Shown: piece by piece, positions 1 through 8,370 of the stretch
How positions within the stretch are numbered: position 1 is the stretch's first letter
Layout of the letters: each line of letters begins with the position of its first letter
Origin: Polaribacter reichenbachii
GTDB taxonomy: Bacteria > Bacteroidota > Bacteroidia > Flavobacteriales > Flavobacteriaceae
NCBI RefSeq assembly: GCF_001975665.1
Contig: NZ_CP019419.1
Coordinates: forward strand, 1,984,001-2,048,000
Direction of reading: 5' to 3'
DNA length: 64,000 nt
Notes under the pieces: generated by a model
The model's database searches: none
Seen by the model: only the letters and a program-made list of their open reading frames with translations
What the model was told of the DNA's origin: nothing
Position numbers and translations under genes: made by a program

Positions 1-1044
1 ACAAATGATGAAGATTATTGTTTAATAATGCACGCAGATGGTGCAGGTACAAAATCTTCTTTAGCTTATATGTATTGGAAAGAAACTGGAGATATTTCTG
101 TATGGAAAGGCATTGCACAAGATGCTTTAATAATGAATGTTGACGATTTATTATGTGTTGGTGCAACAGATAATATTATGTTATCATCAACCATTGGTCG
201 TAATAAAAGTAAAATTCCTGGCGAAGTTTTATCAGCAATTATAAACGGAACAGAAGAACTTATAGAAGATTTAAAAGGTTTTGGAGTTACCATACATTCA
301 ACAGGAGGAGAAACTGCTGATGTTGGTGATTTAGTACGCACAATAATTGTAGATTCTACAGTAACTGCAAGAATGAAACGTGCCGATGTAATTGATAATG
401 CAAACATAAAAGCTGGTGATGTAATTGTTGGTTTAGAATCTTTTGGACAAGCAACTTACGAAACAGAATATAATGGAGGAATGGGTTCTAACGGATTAAC
501 ATCTGCAAGACATGATGTTTTTCATAAATATTTAGCAGAAAAATATCCAGAAAGTTTTGATTCTGCTGTACCCAATGATTTGGTGTATTCTGGAAACACA
601 AAATTAACAGATAAGGTTGCAGATTCTCCTATAGATGCTGGTAAATTAGTATTATCTCCAACAAGAACGTATGCACCAATCATCAAAGAAATTTTAAATA
701 ATTTTTCTTCGGATAAAGTACATGGAATGATTCATTGTTCTGGAGGCGCACAAACCAAAATTTTACATTTTGTAGATAATTTACACATTGTAAAAGACAA
801 TATGTTTCCAATTCCGCCATTATTTAAATTGATACAAGAACAATCAAAAACAGATTGGAAAGAAATGTATCAAGTATTTAACTGTGGTCATAGAATGGAA
901 GTATATGTTTCTCCAGAAATTGCAGAAGACATTATTTCTATTTCAAAATCGTTTCATGTTGATGCTAAAATTGTAGGTAGGGTAGAAGCGTCAGAAACAA
1001 AAAAGTTAACGATTAAAAGTGAGTTTGGTGTTTTTGAGTATTAA
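1..1044 (+). CDS. purM: AIR synthase (phosphoribosylformylglycinamidine cyclo-ligase), 5' end missing
   Basis: This is the fifth step of purine synthesis: ATP-dependent ring closure of FGAM to AIR in the cytoplasm. The reading frame is open from base 1, and the Met at 28 is internal, so the true start lies left of the window. The visible 347 codons carry the glycine-rich HADGAGTKS segment near the start, then GGETADVGD and the C-terminal CSGGAQTK and NCGHRMEVYV blocks of the AIR synthase family. Probably 40 or so residues are missing. A strong terminator follows at about 1070. The family assignment is firm; the symbol is family-based. Confidence 0.88.
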   Translation, partial: TNDEDYCLIMHADGAGTKSSLAYMYWKETGDISVWKGIAQDALIMNVDDLLCVGATDNIMLSSTIGRNKSKIPGEVLSAIINGTEELIEDLKGFGVTIHSTGGETADVGDLVRTIIVDSTVTARMKRADVIDNANIKAGDVIVGLESFGQATYETEYNGGMGSNGLTSARHDVFHKYLAEKYPESFDSAVPNDLVYSGNTKLTDKVADSPIDAGKLVLSPTRTYAPIIKEILNNFSSDKVHGMIHCSGGAQTKILHFVDNLHIVKDNMFPIPPLFKLIQEQSKTDWKEMYQVFNCGHRMEVYVSPEIAEDIISISKSFHVDAKIVGRVEASETKKLTIKSEFGVFEY

Positions 1045-1068
1045 AAAAATCAAACTTTAAAATATTTA

Positions 1069-1104
1069 AAAACCTCTAAATTATATCAATTTAGAGGTTT
1101 TTTT
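1069..1104 (+). terminator. Rho-independent terminator after purM
   Basis: An 11-bp stem (AACCTCTAAAT at 1071-1081 with ATTTAGAGGTT at 1089-1099) closes a 7-nt loop and is followed by a T run. It lies 26 bases after the purM stop and could also serve the convergent VOC gene. Confidence 0.85.
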
Positions 1105-1122
1105 ATGTGAAATAATTCTTAA

Positions 1123-1638
1123 TTAGTTTTTTTGATAAGCTCCAGAAGAATAAGTTAACTCGTAACTGTGAGTGTAAATTTCAAAAACAATTCCAAAAGG
1201 ATCTTCTACATAACACATTTTAAAAGGCTTATCTTTTGGGTAATATTCTCTAATTGGCATTCTTTGTTTACCACCATAAACCACAATTTTATCAATTAAA
1301 TCTTCAATATTTGGGTCTTGAATACAAAAATGAAACAAACCAGTATTAAAAGGATTAAACTCTGGTGCTTCTTTAATTCCATGAGGAAAACAAAATAACT
1401 CAACTCCAACACCATCAGAAGTTGCTAAATGTGCAATTTCAAACTCTTGCCAATCGTTACCAAAAACATCAATACACATTTGGCCAATTGCAGTTTCAGC
1501 TTCTTTTTTAATAGTAGAGGGTTCCATAATAATATACCAACCCATAACTTCTGAGTAAAACTTTACAGCTTCTTTTATGTTTGGCACTGTTAAACCAATA
1601 TGTGAAAATGATTTCGGGTAATTCTTATTTGTTGTCAT
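1123..1638 (-). CDS. VOC / glyoxalase-fold family protein
   Basis: A 171-residue protein of the vicinal oxygen chelate superfamily. It opens with the typical SHIGLTVPNIKEAVKFYSEV strand-helix unit (about residues 12-31). A second half contains FHFCIQDPNIEDLIDKIVVYGGK, and the C-terminus ends in YVEDPFGIVFEIYTH. Metal-type residues (His14, His of GLFHF, Glu of FEIYTH) are present, so an active dioxygenase, lyase or resistance enzyme is possible, but the substrate cannot be read. It is divergent from an HxlR regulator, a common arrangement in which the regulator senses a reactive compound that the enzyme handles. That link is inference. Confidence 0.8.
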   Translation of the reverse strand: MTTNKNYPKSFSHIGLTVPNIKEAVKFYSEVMGWYIIMEPSTIKKEAETAIGQMCIDVFGNDWQEFEIAHLATSDGVGVELFCFPHGIKEAPEFNPFNTGLFHFCIQDPNIEDLIDKIVVYGGKQRMPIREYYPKDKPFKMCYVEDPFGIVFEIYTHSYELTYSSGAYQKN

Positions 1639-1656
1639 AATATATAAATTAGATTA

Positions 1657-1687
1657 CAAAATTAAATTATATTTACCTGTTGGGCAA
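1657..1687 (-). promoter_or_regulatory. Bacteroidota-type promoter of the VOC gene
   Basis: On the minus strand a TTG (1685-1687) is followed after 20 bases by TAATTTTG (1657-1664). This matches the Bacteroidota consensus TTG-N19/20-TAnnTTTG. It lies just upstream of the ATG at 1638. Confidence 0.6.
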
Positions 1688-1692
1688 TAACT

Positions 1693-1704
1693 TACTAAAA
1701 AGTA
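1693..1704. promoter_or_regulatory. Possible HxlR operator
   Basis: A small inverted repeat, TACT-aaaa-AGTA, sits immediately upstream of the -33 box of the VOC promoter and between the two divergent genes. HxlR-family dimers bind short dyads in such divergent regions. The site is short, so this is tentative. Confidence 0.3.
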
Positions 1705-1759
1705 GTATAGTTACCTAAATGAGTAAAATAATGATTATCAATAAAATAAATAATAAAAA

Positions 1760-2077
1760 TTGAATACAAAAATTAAATGTCCTTTAAATTATACAATGAA
1801 TTTAATAGGTACAAAATGGAAGCCATTAATATTGTTTCATTTATTAAAAGGTGATTTACGTTCTGGAGTTTTACAAAAACATATAGAAGGGATCTCTAAT
1901 AAAATGTTTACGCAAACTGTTAGAGAATTAGAAAAAGATAAACTGGTTTTTAGAAAAGTGTATCCTGTAGTGCCTCCAAAAGTTGAATATGGTTTAACAA
2001 AAAGAGGTAAATCTTTAGAAAAAATTTTAAGAAATTTAGATAAATGGGGTTTAGAAGATTGTAAAAATCACGATTAG
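1760..2077 (+). CDS. HxlR-family winged-helix regulator
   Basis: A 105-residue DNA-binding protein. It has the family's N-terminal redox-type cysteine followed by the recognition fold: KCPLNYTMNLIGTKWKPLILFHL at about residues 6-28, FTQTVRELEKDKLVFRK in the wing region, and PKVEYGLTKRGKSL near the end. The frame opens with TTG at 1760; the first internal ATG would remove Cys7, so TTG is preferred. The N-terminal Cys is typical of HxlR members that answer to aldehydes, quinones or thiol stress. The neighbouring VOC gene on the other strand is the likely target. Confidence 0.85.
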   Translation: MNTKIKCPLNYTMNLIGTKWKPLILFHLLKGDLRSGVLQKHIEGISNKMFTQTVRELEKDKLVFRKVYPVVPPKVEYGLTKRGKSLEKILRNLDKWGLEDCKNHD

Positions 2078-2309
2078 ATTTAATTGTAGCTTACCTTTTT
2101 AAAGAGTTTTTAATTTTAATAGTATTTAGATTGCTGTTTCTTAAAAATTCAATTTACTTGTTAACTTTTAAGTGTTAATAAGTTTGTAACTTGCTGTAAA
2201 TCATTGTTGTGTTGGTTTTTTTTGAAAACTTTATGACATTTATCATCTTTTAGGTTTTGTTTTTTGATGACTTTTATTTCTTCAAAATCAAATTAATCTA
2301 CCTAAAACA

Positions 2310-4859
2310 ATGAAATCTAAAACTGTAATTTCTCATCAAAAAACTTACTCAAGAGAGGAGGCTTTAAAAGCTGCTAACACCTATTTTAAAGGAGACGAAT
2401 TAGCGGCTTCTGTTTGGTTAAATAAATATGCTTTAAAAGATTCTTTAGATAATATCTATGAAAAATCTCCTGATGATATGCATCAAAGAATTGCAAAAGA
2501 AATTGCAAGAATAGAACAGAAATATAAAAATCCATTAACAGAAAAAGAAATTTTCGAAGTCATTAAAAATTTCAAATATATAGTGCCACAAGGAAGCCCT
2601 ATGGCCGGAATTGGAAATCCTTTTCAAATTGCTTCTTTATCCAATTGTTTTGTAATTGGTAATAATGGCGAATCAGATTCTTATGGTGGAATCATGAAAA
2701 TAGACCAAGAACAAGTACAGTTAATGAAACGTAGAGGTGGAGTAGGTCACGATTTATCTCACATTCGTCCAAAAGGTTCACCAGTAAAAAATTCAGCATT
2801 AACATCAACAGGAATTGTTCCTTTTATGGAGCGTTATTCTAACTCAACCAGAGAAGTTGCGCAAGATGGTAGAAGAGGTGCTTTAATGTTATCGGTTTCT
2901 ATCAATCATCCAGATGCAGAAGATTTTATTGATGCAAAATTAGAACAAGGTAAAGTTACTGGTGCAAATGTTTCTGTAAGAATAGACGATGCTTTTATGA
3001 AAGCTGTAAAAAGGGATGAAAAATACACTCAATTATATCCTACGTTTAGTAAAAATCCTTTGTATTCAAAAGAGATTGAGGCTACTAAAATTTGGAAAAA
3101 AATTGTACATAATGCTTGGAAATCTGCAGAACCAGGAATTTTATTTTGGGATACTATAATCAACGAATCTGTACCTGATTGTTATGCAGATTTAGGTTAC
3201 AAAACGGTTTCTACAAATCCTTGTGGCGAAATCCCTTTATGTCCTTACGATTCTTGTAGATTATTGGCAATGAACTTGTTTTCTTATGTAGAAAATCCTT
3301 TTACTGATAAGGCTGAATTCAATTTTGAATTATTCAAAAAACATATTGTCATTGCTCAAAAAATGATGGATGACATCATTGATTTAGAATTAGAAAAAAT
3401 TGATGGAATTTTAGTCAAAATTGATGCAGATCCAGAAACAGATAATGTAAAAGCAACAGAAAGAAATCTTTGGTTAAACATCAGAAAAAAAGCTTACGAA
3501 GGCAGAAGAACAGGAATAGGAATTACTGCAGAAGGAGATATGTTAGCAGCCTTAGGTATTCGTTATGGTAGCGATAAAGGAAATGAATTTTCTACAGAAG
3601 TTCATAAAATATTAGGTGTAGAAACTTACAGAGCATCAGTAAATTTAGCAAAAGAAAGAGGCGCATTTTCAATTTTTGATTCAGACAGAGAAAAAGACAA
3701 TCCGTTTATTTTAAGATTAAAAGAAGCAGATAGTAAATTGTATTACGAAATGCTAGAATATGGTCGTAGAAATATTGCTTTATTAACCATTGCACCAACA
3801 GGAACAACAAGTTTAATGACCCAAACTTCTTCTGGAATTGAGCCTGTTTTTATGCCAGTTTACAAGCGTAGAAAAAAGGTAAACCCTAATGATAAAGGTG
3901 TACGCGTAGATTTTGTTGATGAAGTTGGTGATTCTTGGGAAGAGTATGTTGTTTTTCATCATCGTTTTAAACAATGGATGCAAGTAAATAATATAGATAC
4001 CACTAAAAATTTTACGCAAAAAGAGATTGATGAATTGGTGAAAAAATCGCCTTATTACAAAGCTACATCAAACGATATTAATTGGGTAAGTAAAGTAACT
4101 ATGCAAGGCGCAATTCAAAAATGGGTAGATCATTCCATAAGTGTAACTGTAAATTTACCAAATGATGTTACAGAAGATTTGGTTGGTGAATTGTATTTAA
4201 AAGCTTGGGAAGTTGGTTGTAAAGGTGTTACTGTTTATAGAGATGGTTCGCGTTCTGGAGTTTTAATTTCTGCGGATGACAAAAGTGATGAAAAAACAAT
4301 AAATTCAGGGTTTCCTAAAAAAAGGCCTACTGAATTAGAAGCAGATGTTGTTCGTTTTCAAAATCAAAAAGAAAAATGGATTGCTTTTGTGGGTATTTTT
4401 GATAATAAACCCTACGAAATTTTTACAGGTTTAGTAGATGATGAAGATGGAATTTTAATTCCACGTTCAGTAGAAAATGGATTGATTATTAAAAGTAAAG
4501 ATGAAAAAGGAGTTTCTCGTTACGATTTTCAATATAAAAATAAAAGAGGTTATAAAACTACCATAGAAGGCTTGTCTCATAAATTTAACCCAGAGTTCTG
4601 GAACTATGCAAAATTAATTTCAGGAACGTTAAGACATGGAATGCCTATTGATAAAGTAATAGATTTAATACAAAGTTTACAGCTAAATTCAGAGTCTATT
4701 AATACATGGAAAAATGGAGTGCAAAGGGCTTTAAAACGTTATGTAGAAGATGGCACAAAAGCCAAAGGACAAACTTGCGATAATTGTAATTCTACAGATT
4801 TAATTTATCAAGAGGGCTGTTTAACTTGCCAAGAATGTGGTTCTTCAAAATGTGGATAA
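2310..4859 (+). CDS. nrdJ: Adenosylcobalamin-dependent (class II) ribonucleotide reductase
   Basis: An 849-residue enzyme that reduces ribonucleotides to deoxyribonucleotides using an adenosylcobalamin radical, without oxygen and without a small subunit. The barrel shows SNCF (Cys113), the loop RRGGVGHDLSHIRP (about 141-154) and the finger loop NPCGEIPL (303-310). The last 27 residues form a CxxC...CxxC zinc-ribbon-like tail (from 823), typical of the long class II enzymes. Length fits the family. It stands alone, with a 230-base upstream gap in which no cobalamin riboswitch is evident. B12 dependence is inferred from the family. Confidence 0.9.
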   Translation: MKSKTVISHQKTYSREEALKAANTYFKGDELAASVWLNKYALKDSLDNIYEKSPDDMHQRIAKEIARIEQKYKNPLTEKEIFEVIKNFKYIVPQGSPMAGIGNPFQIASLSNCFVIGNNGESDSYGGIMKIDQEQVQLMKRRGGVGHDLSHIRPKGSPVKNSALTSTGIVPFMERYSNSTREVAQDGRRGALMLSVSINHPDAEDFIDAKLEQGKVTGANVSVRIDDAFMKAVKRDEKYTQLYPTFSKNPLYSKEIEATKIWKKIVHNAWKSAEPGILFWDTIINESVPDCYADLGYKTVSTNPCGEIPLCPYDSCRLLAMNLFSYVENPFTDKAEFNFELFKKHIVIAQKMMDDIIDLELEKIDGILVKIDADPETDNVKATERNLWLNIRKKAYEGRRTGIGITAEGDMLAALGIRYGSDKGNEFSTEVHKILGVETYRASVNLAKERGAFSIFDSDREKDNPFILRLKEADSKLYYEMLEYGRRNIALLTIAPTGTTSLMTQTSSGIEPVFMPVYKRRKKVNPNDKGVRVDFVDEVGDSWEEYVVFHHRFKQWMQVNNIDTTKNFTQKEIDELVKKSPYYKATSNDINWVSKVTMQGAIQKWVDHSISVTVNLPNDVTEDLVGELYLKAWEVGCKGVTVYRDGSRSGVLISADDKSDEKTINSGFPKKRPTELEADVVRFQNQKEKWIAFVGIFDNKPYEIFTGLVDDEDGILIPRSVENGLIIKSKDEKGVSRYDFQYKNKRGYKTTIEGLSHKFNPEFWNYAKLISGTLRHGMPIDKVIDLIQSLQLNSESINTWKNGVQRALKRYVEDGTKAKGQTCDNCNSTDLIYQEGCLTCQECGSSKCG

Positions 4860-4871
4860 TCATTGATTATA

Positions 4872-4909
4872 AAAAAAACTTCAAATATTCATAATATTTG
4901 GAGTTTTTT
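4872..4909 (+). terminator. Rho-independent terminator after nrdJ
   Basis: The stem ACTTCAAATATT / AATATTTGGAGT (one G-T wobble) is flanked by an A run and a T run, directly downstream of the stop at 4859. Confidence 0.75.
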
Positions 4910-5024
4910 ATTGCAAAATGAAATAATTTAAAGCTTAAAATCGATTTAAAAATAAAGATTTAATTTGTTTTTATAATATTGTATCTTAGTAGATAATAAT
5001 AGGTTACAAAAAAAAGGCGATTTT

Positions 5025-6332
5025 ATGAGTAGTATAACTTCAAATGAGAAAGGAAATGAGGATTTTGAAAAACAAGAAGCAAATAAGATAATTCAACGTC
5101 AACTACGTTTTCAAAATTTATTAATTAGTATTTCTACAAAATATATTAATTCAGATTTATCAAATATCGATGAATTGGTGAATACTTCTTTAAAACAAAT
5201 AGGCGAGTTTGTTCAAGCAGACAGAAGTTATGTTTTTTCTTATGATTTTATAAATAATACTTCTAGTAATACTTATGAATGGTGTGCAAAAGGTATTATT
5301 CCAGAAATTGAGAACTTACAAAATCTTTCTATAGAATATATTACACATTGGTTAGATGCACACAGAAAAGGACAGGCTTTTTATGTAGAAGATGTAAGTA
5401 AATTGCCTAAAGATGGTGATTTAGGTTTGCGAGCTATTTTAGAGCCTCAAGGCATACAAAGTTTAATAACGATACCTAAAATTAAAAACAATGAATTAAT
5501 TGGTTTTATAGGTTTCGATTCTGTAAGAAAAATTAATAAGTATACAGAAAACGAACAAGAAATACTTTTTGTTTATGCCAATATGTTGGTTAATGTAATT
5601 CAACGAAAAGAACATGAAGAGGTTATTAGAAAACAAGAAGAGAAAAAAGAAGAGTTGTTAAAAAGCCTTTCCCATCAAAACGATGAGTTAAATAAATATG
5701 CGCATGCAGTATCTCATGATTTAAAAGCACCTTTAATCAATGTTCAGACCTTAATAGATTGGTTTATAGAAGATCATAAAGATACTATACAAGAAGATTT
5801 TTCTGAGCTTTTAAAAGAAATTTCTCTAAATGTAGAGAAAATGAATTTGCTAATTAAAGGGATTTTAGATTATTCAACAATAGATCGATTAGAAAACGAC
5901 GACAGAGATATCGATTTTAATTCACTGTTAAATGGTGTTTTAAAAAGTCTTAAAATTCCAGAACATATTACCATTAAAGTTCATGAAAACTTACCAACTG
6001 TATATGGTAACATTTGGCGGTTTAAGCAAGTTTTTGTCAATTTAATAGATAATGCAATTAAATACAGTAATAAAGAAAAAGGAATAATAGAAGTTGGTGT
6101 AACAGATAAAAATGAATACTATGAGTTCTTTGTAAAAGACAATGGAATTGGCATTAATTCTGATTATTTTGATAGAATATTTAAGGTATTTACCAAGTTA
6201 GAAAGTACCAGTTTATCTTCTGGTGTAGGCTTATCTATTGTTAAAAAAATAGTAAATTATTACAATGGTAAAATTTGGATTGAAAGTGAATTAGGCTCAG
6301 GAACAACTTTTTATTTTACAATTTTAAAGTAA
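5025..6332 (+). CDS. GAF-domain sensor histidine kinase
   Basis: A 435-residue soluble sensor kinase with no membrane segment. Residues about 30-195 form a GAF domain (signal or ligand sensing). A coiled segment at 195-222 leads to a HisKA domain with phosphoacceptor His231 in HAVSHDLKAPL. The C-terminal HATPase_c domain shows the N box NLIDNAIKYSN, the G1 box DNGIGI and the G2 box SSGVGLSIV. No response regulator lies beside it, so the partner must be elsewhere. The signal is unknown. The ATG at 5025 follows the purine-rich stretch aaaaaaaggcg. Confidence 0.88.
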   Translation: MSSITSNEKGNEDFEKQEANKIIQRQLRFQNLLISISTKYINSDLSNIDELVNTSLKQIGEFVQADRSYVFSYDFINNTSSNTYEWCAKGIIPEIENLQNLSIEYITHWLDAHRKGQAFYVEDVSKLPKDGDLGLRAILEPQGIQSLITIPKIKNNELIGFIGFDSVRKINKYTENEQEILFVYANMLVNVIQRKEHEEVIRKQEEKKEELLKSLSHQNDELNKYAHAVSHDLKAPLINVQTLIDWFIEDHKDTIQEDFSELLKEISLNVEKMNLLIKGILDYSTIDRLENDDRDIDFNSLLNGVLKSLKIPEHITIKVHENLPTVYGNIWRFKQVFVNLIDNAIKYSNKEKGIIEVGVTDKNEYYEFFVKDNGIGINSDYFDRIFKVFTKLESTSLSSGVGLSIVKKIVNYYNGKIWIESELGSGTTFYFTILK

Positions 6333-6346
6333 TAACAGTTGTATTT

Positions 6347-6790
6347 TTAAAAAGAATTTTTAGTCTTTTCAAAAATAAAATCAATTCTAAAATCTTCAGC
6401 AGAAACAGAAGCTTTTAACTGTTTGTTGTCTAAAATGTATTTTATTCTATTAGGGAATTCATTTTTCGGGTTTTCGCAAACAAAAGAAGTGTCTGTCTGT
6501 TCTGTAAATTTAAATAAAGTTGGTTTTTCATTTACACCTTTAACCTCTAAATACAAAGTGTCTTTAATGGTTATAATACTCAAAATTTCTTGAAAAGACC
6601 TTTTTTTACCTTTCATTGTATAACCCATTCCTACTAAATTAGTATTCCACATTTCATAAGTTTGGCTACCAGGTTTATCATTTAAACGTTTCCATTCACC
6701 AATTAAAAAAGTAGGTTTTTGTGTTTTGTTGATATTACTATTACAAGAAAATATCAATAAAAACGAACATAAAATAAGTAGCTTTTTCAT
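6347..6790 (-). CDS. DUF6265-like lipoprotein
   Basis: The start is placed at the ATG at 6790, which gives a standard lipoprotein signal (MKKLLILCSFLLIFSCNSN, lipobox FSC). The frame can be extended 19 codons upstream, but that would bury the signal peptide. The mature part of about 130 residues begins FLIGEWKR. It carries the W-N-L-M-x-G pattern and a CENPKNEFPNRIKYIL block, like the DUF6265 family of small periplasmic beta-proteins of unknown function. It is convergent with the histidine kinase gene and close to it, with only 14 bases between the stops. Confidence 0.7.
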   Translation of the reverse strand: MKKLLILCSFLLIFSCNSNINKTQKPTFLIGEWKRLNDKPGSQTYEMWNTNLVGMGYTMKGKKRSFQEILSIITIKDTLYLEVKGVNEKPTLFKFTEQTDTSFVCENPKNEFPNRIKYILDNKQLKASVSAEDFRIDFIFEKTKNSF

Positions 6791-6861
6791 AAAAAAAAGA
6801 TAGGTTTTTTCAAATATACCTATAAAAATTGTAAATTCGCAATCCAAGAAAAGAGGACAAG

Positions 6862-7938
6862 ATGTTAGATAAATTAAGAATTGTAAAACAACGTTATGAT
6901 GAGGTTTCTGATTTAATTATTCAGCCAGAAATCATTATGGATCAAAAACGTTATGCACAATTAATGAAAGAGTATAAAGATTTAGGTGATGTTGTTAAGA
7001 AAGGTGATGAATACAATACTCTAATGAACAACATAGAAGAAGCAAAAGAAATTATTGCTGATGGTTCTGATGCTGAAATGTCAGAAATGGCAAAAATAGA
7101 GATTGATGAAGCTAATACTCGAATTCCGCAATTAGAAGAAGAAATTAAATTCTTGTTAATACCTAAAGATCCAGAAGATTCTAAAAATGCAGTTGTAGAA
7201 TTACGTGCAGGTACAGGTGGTGATGAAGCTAGTATTTTTGCAGGAGATTTATTTAGAATGTACACAAAATATTGCGAAGGTAGAGGTTGGAAAGTTTCTA
7301 CTGTAGATTATTCTGAAGGTACAAATGGTGGTTTTAAAGAAATTCAATTTGAAGTAAATGGAGATGACGTTTACGGAATTTTAAAATTCGAAGCTGGCGT
7401 GCATCGTGTACAAAGAGTACCACAAACAGAAACACAAGGTCGTGTGCATACTTCTGCAGCAACTTGTATGGTTTTTCCAGAGGCAGAAGAATTTGATGTA
7501 GAGATTAATCCAAAAGAAGTAAGAATCGATTTTTTCTGTTCTTCAGGACCTGGAGGTCAGTCTGTAAATACTACATATTCTGCTGTTCGTTTAACGCATA
7601 TTCCTACAGGTTTAGTGGCTCAGTGTCAAGATCAAAAATCGCAACATAAAAATAAAGAAAAAGCATTTAAGGTTTTACGTTCTCGTTTATACGATTTAGA
7701 ATTGGCTAAAAAACAAGCAGAAGATGCTTTAAAACGTGGTTCTATGGTTTCTTCTGGAGATAGAAGTGCAAAAATTAGAACGTACAATTATGCACAAGGT
7801 CGTGTTACAGATCACAGAATTGGATTGTCTTTATACGATTTGCCTAATATTATGAATGGCGATATTCAGAAAATTATTGATGAATTAATGTTAGCAGAAA
7901 ACACAGAAAAATTAAAAGAATTAGGAGACGGAATTTAA
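6862..7938 (+). CDS. prfA: Peptide chain release factor 1
   Basis: A 358-residue class I release factor that reads UAA and UAG in the ribosomal A site. The stop-codon recognition tripeptide is PQT (187-189), in the position of the RF1 PxT motif. The peptidyl-tRNA hydrolysis motif GGQ is at 231-233 within [12 protein letters not shown]. The N-terminal coiled domain and the full length match bacterial RF1. A good ribosome-binding sequence, agagga, precedes the ATG. A strong terminator follows. Confidence 0.96.
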   Translation: MLDKLRIVKQRYDEVSDLIIQPEIIMDQKRYAQLMKEYKDLGDVVKKGDEYNTLMNNIEEAKEIIADGSDAEMSEMAKIEIDEANTRIPQLEEEIKFLLIPKDPEDSKNAVVELRAGTGGDEASIFAGDLFRMYTKYCEGRGWKVSTVDYSEGTNGGFKEIQFEVNGDDVYGILKFEAGVHRVQRVPQTETQGRVHTSAATCMVFPEAEEFDVEINPKEVRIDFFCSSGPGGQSVNTTYSAVRLTHIPTGLVAQCQDQKSQHKNKEKAFKVLRSRLYDLELAKKQAEDALKRGSMVSSGDRSAKIRTYNYAQGRVTDHRIGLSLYDLPNIMNGDIQKIIDELMLAENTEKLKELGDGI

Positions 7939-7962
7939 TCTTCCTTTTCTTTCAAAATATCT

Positions 7963-7997
7963 AAAATCTCAAAATGAAAAATTTTGAGATTTTTTAT
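7963..7997 (+). terminator. Rho-independent terminator after prfA
   Basis: The 13-bp stem AAAATCTCAAAAT (7963-7975) with ATTTTGAGATTTT (7981-7993) closes a 5-nt loop and runs on into Ts. Confidence 0.85.
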
Positions 7998-8047
7998 TTG
8001 AGTTAATTTTTAATTGATATGAATCAATAAAGATTGCACCTTCCTTG

Positions 8048-8055
8048 TACTTTTG
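8048..8055 (+). promoter_or_regulatory. -7 promoter box before the 49-residue gene
   Basis: TACTTTTG matches TAnnTTTG and lies 20 bases before the ATG at 8076. The upstream TTG is not at the ideal spacing (a TTG at 8034 is too close), so only the -7 box is well supported. Confidence 0.45.
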
Positions 8056-8075
8056 AAGTAACAAAAAAATAAATT

Positions 8076-8225
8076 ATGATTGCTACAAAAATATTAGGAC
8101 TTACTGCTGCAGTAAGTAAAAGTAAAAAACTAAAAATTGCTTTATTATTAGCTGAAGTAGCATTATTTGCCTTCGCTCTTAGAAAAGATAAAGATATAGA
8201 TAAAAAAATGCTTGAAAAAAACTAA
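8076..8225 (+). CDS. Small membrane protein, 49 residues
   Basis: A short frame opens at ATG 8076 and ends at TAA 8223-8225. It has a basic N-terminal part (KSKKLK), one clear hydrophobic helix (about residues 20-36, IALLLAEVALFAFALR) and a charged tail ending KKMLEKN. A consensus-like -7 box sits 20 bases upstream, which argues for expression. No family is recognised. It could be a small inner-membrane regulator; the function is unknown. Confidence 0.55.
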   Translation: MIATKILGLTAAVSKSKKLKIALLLAEVALFAFALRKDKDIDKKMLEKN

Positions 8226-8322
8226 ATTGCTAAAAGAAATTAAAAATTAATTATTTACGATTCCCCCTGTTATTATATTAAGATATTAATTAAACATGTA
8301 AATCATTAATTTATTACGAACA

Positions 8323-8369
8323 ATATGGCTTCAAATTATTCTGAAAAGATATTTTGAGGCTATATTTTT
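8323..8369. terminator. Hairpin after the FAD oxidoreductase gene
   Basis: An imperfect stem of about 17 bp (ATATGGCTTCAAATTAT against ATATTTTGAGGCTATAT, with wobble pairs) lies directly after the stop at 8371 on the minus strand and ends in Ts on the plus strand. Confidence 0.5.
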
Positions 8370-8370
8370 G

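Noticed and set aside
2078..2309. Cobalamin riboswitch before nrdJ
   Set aside because: No B12 box or the expected stem pattern could be found by eye.
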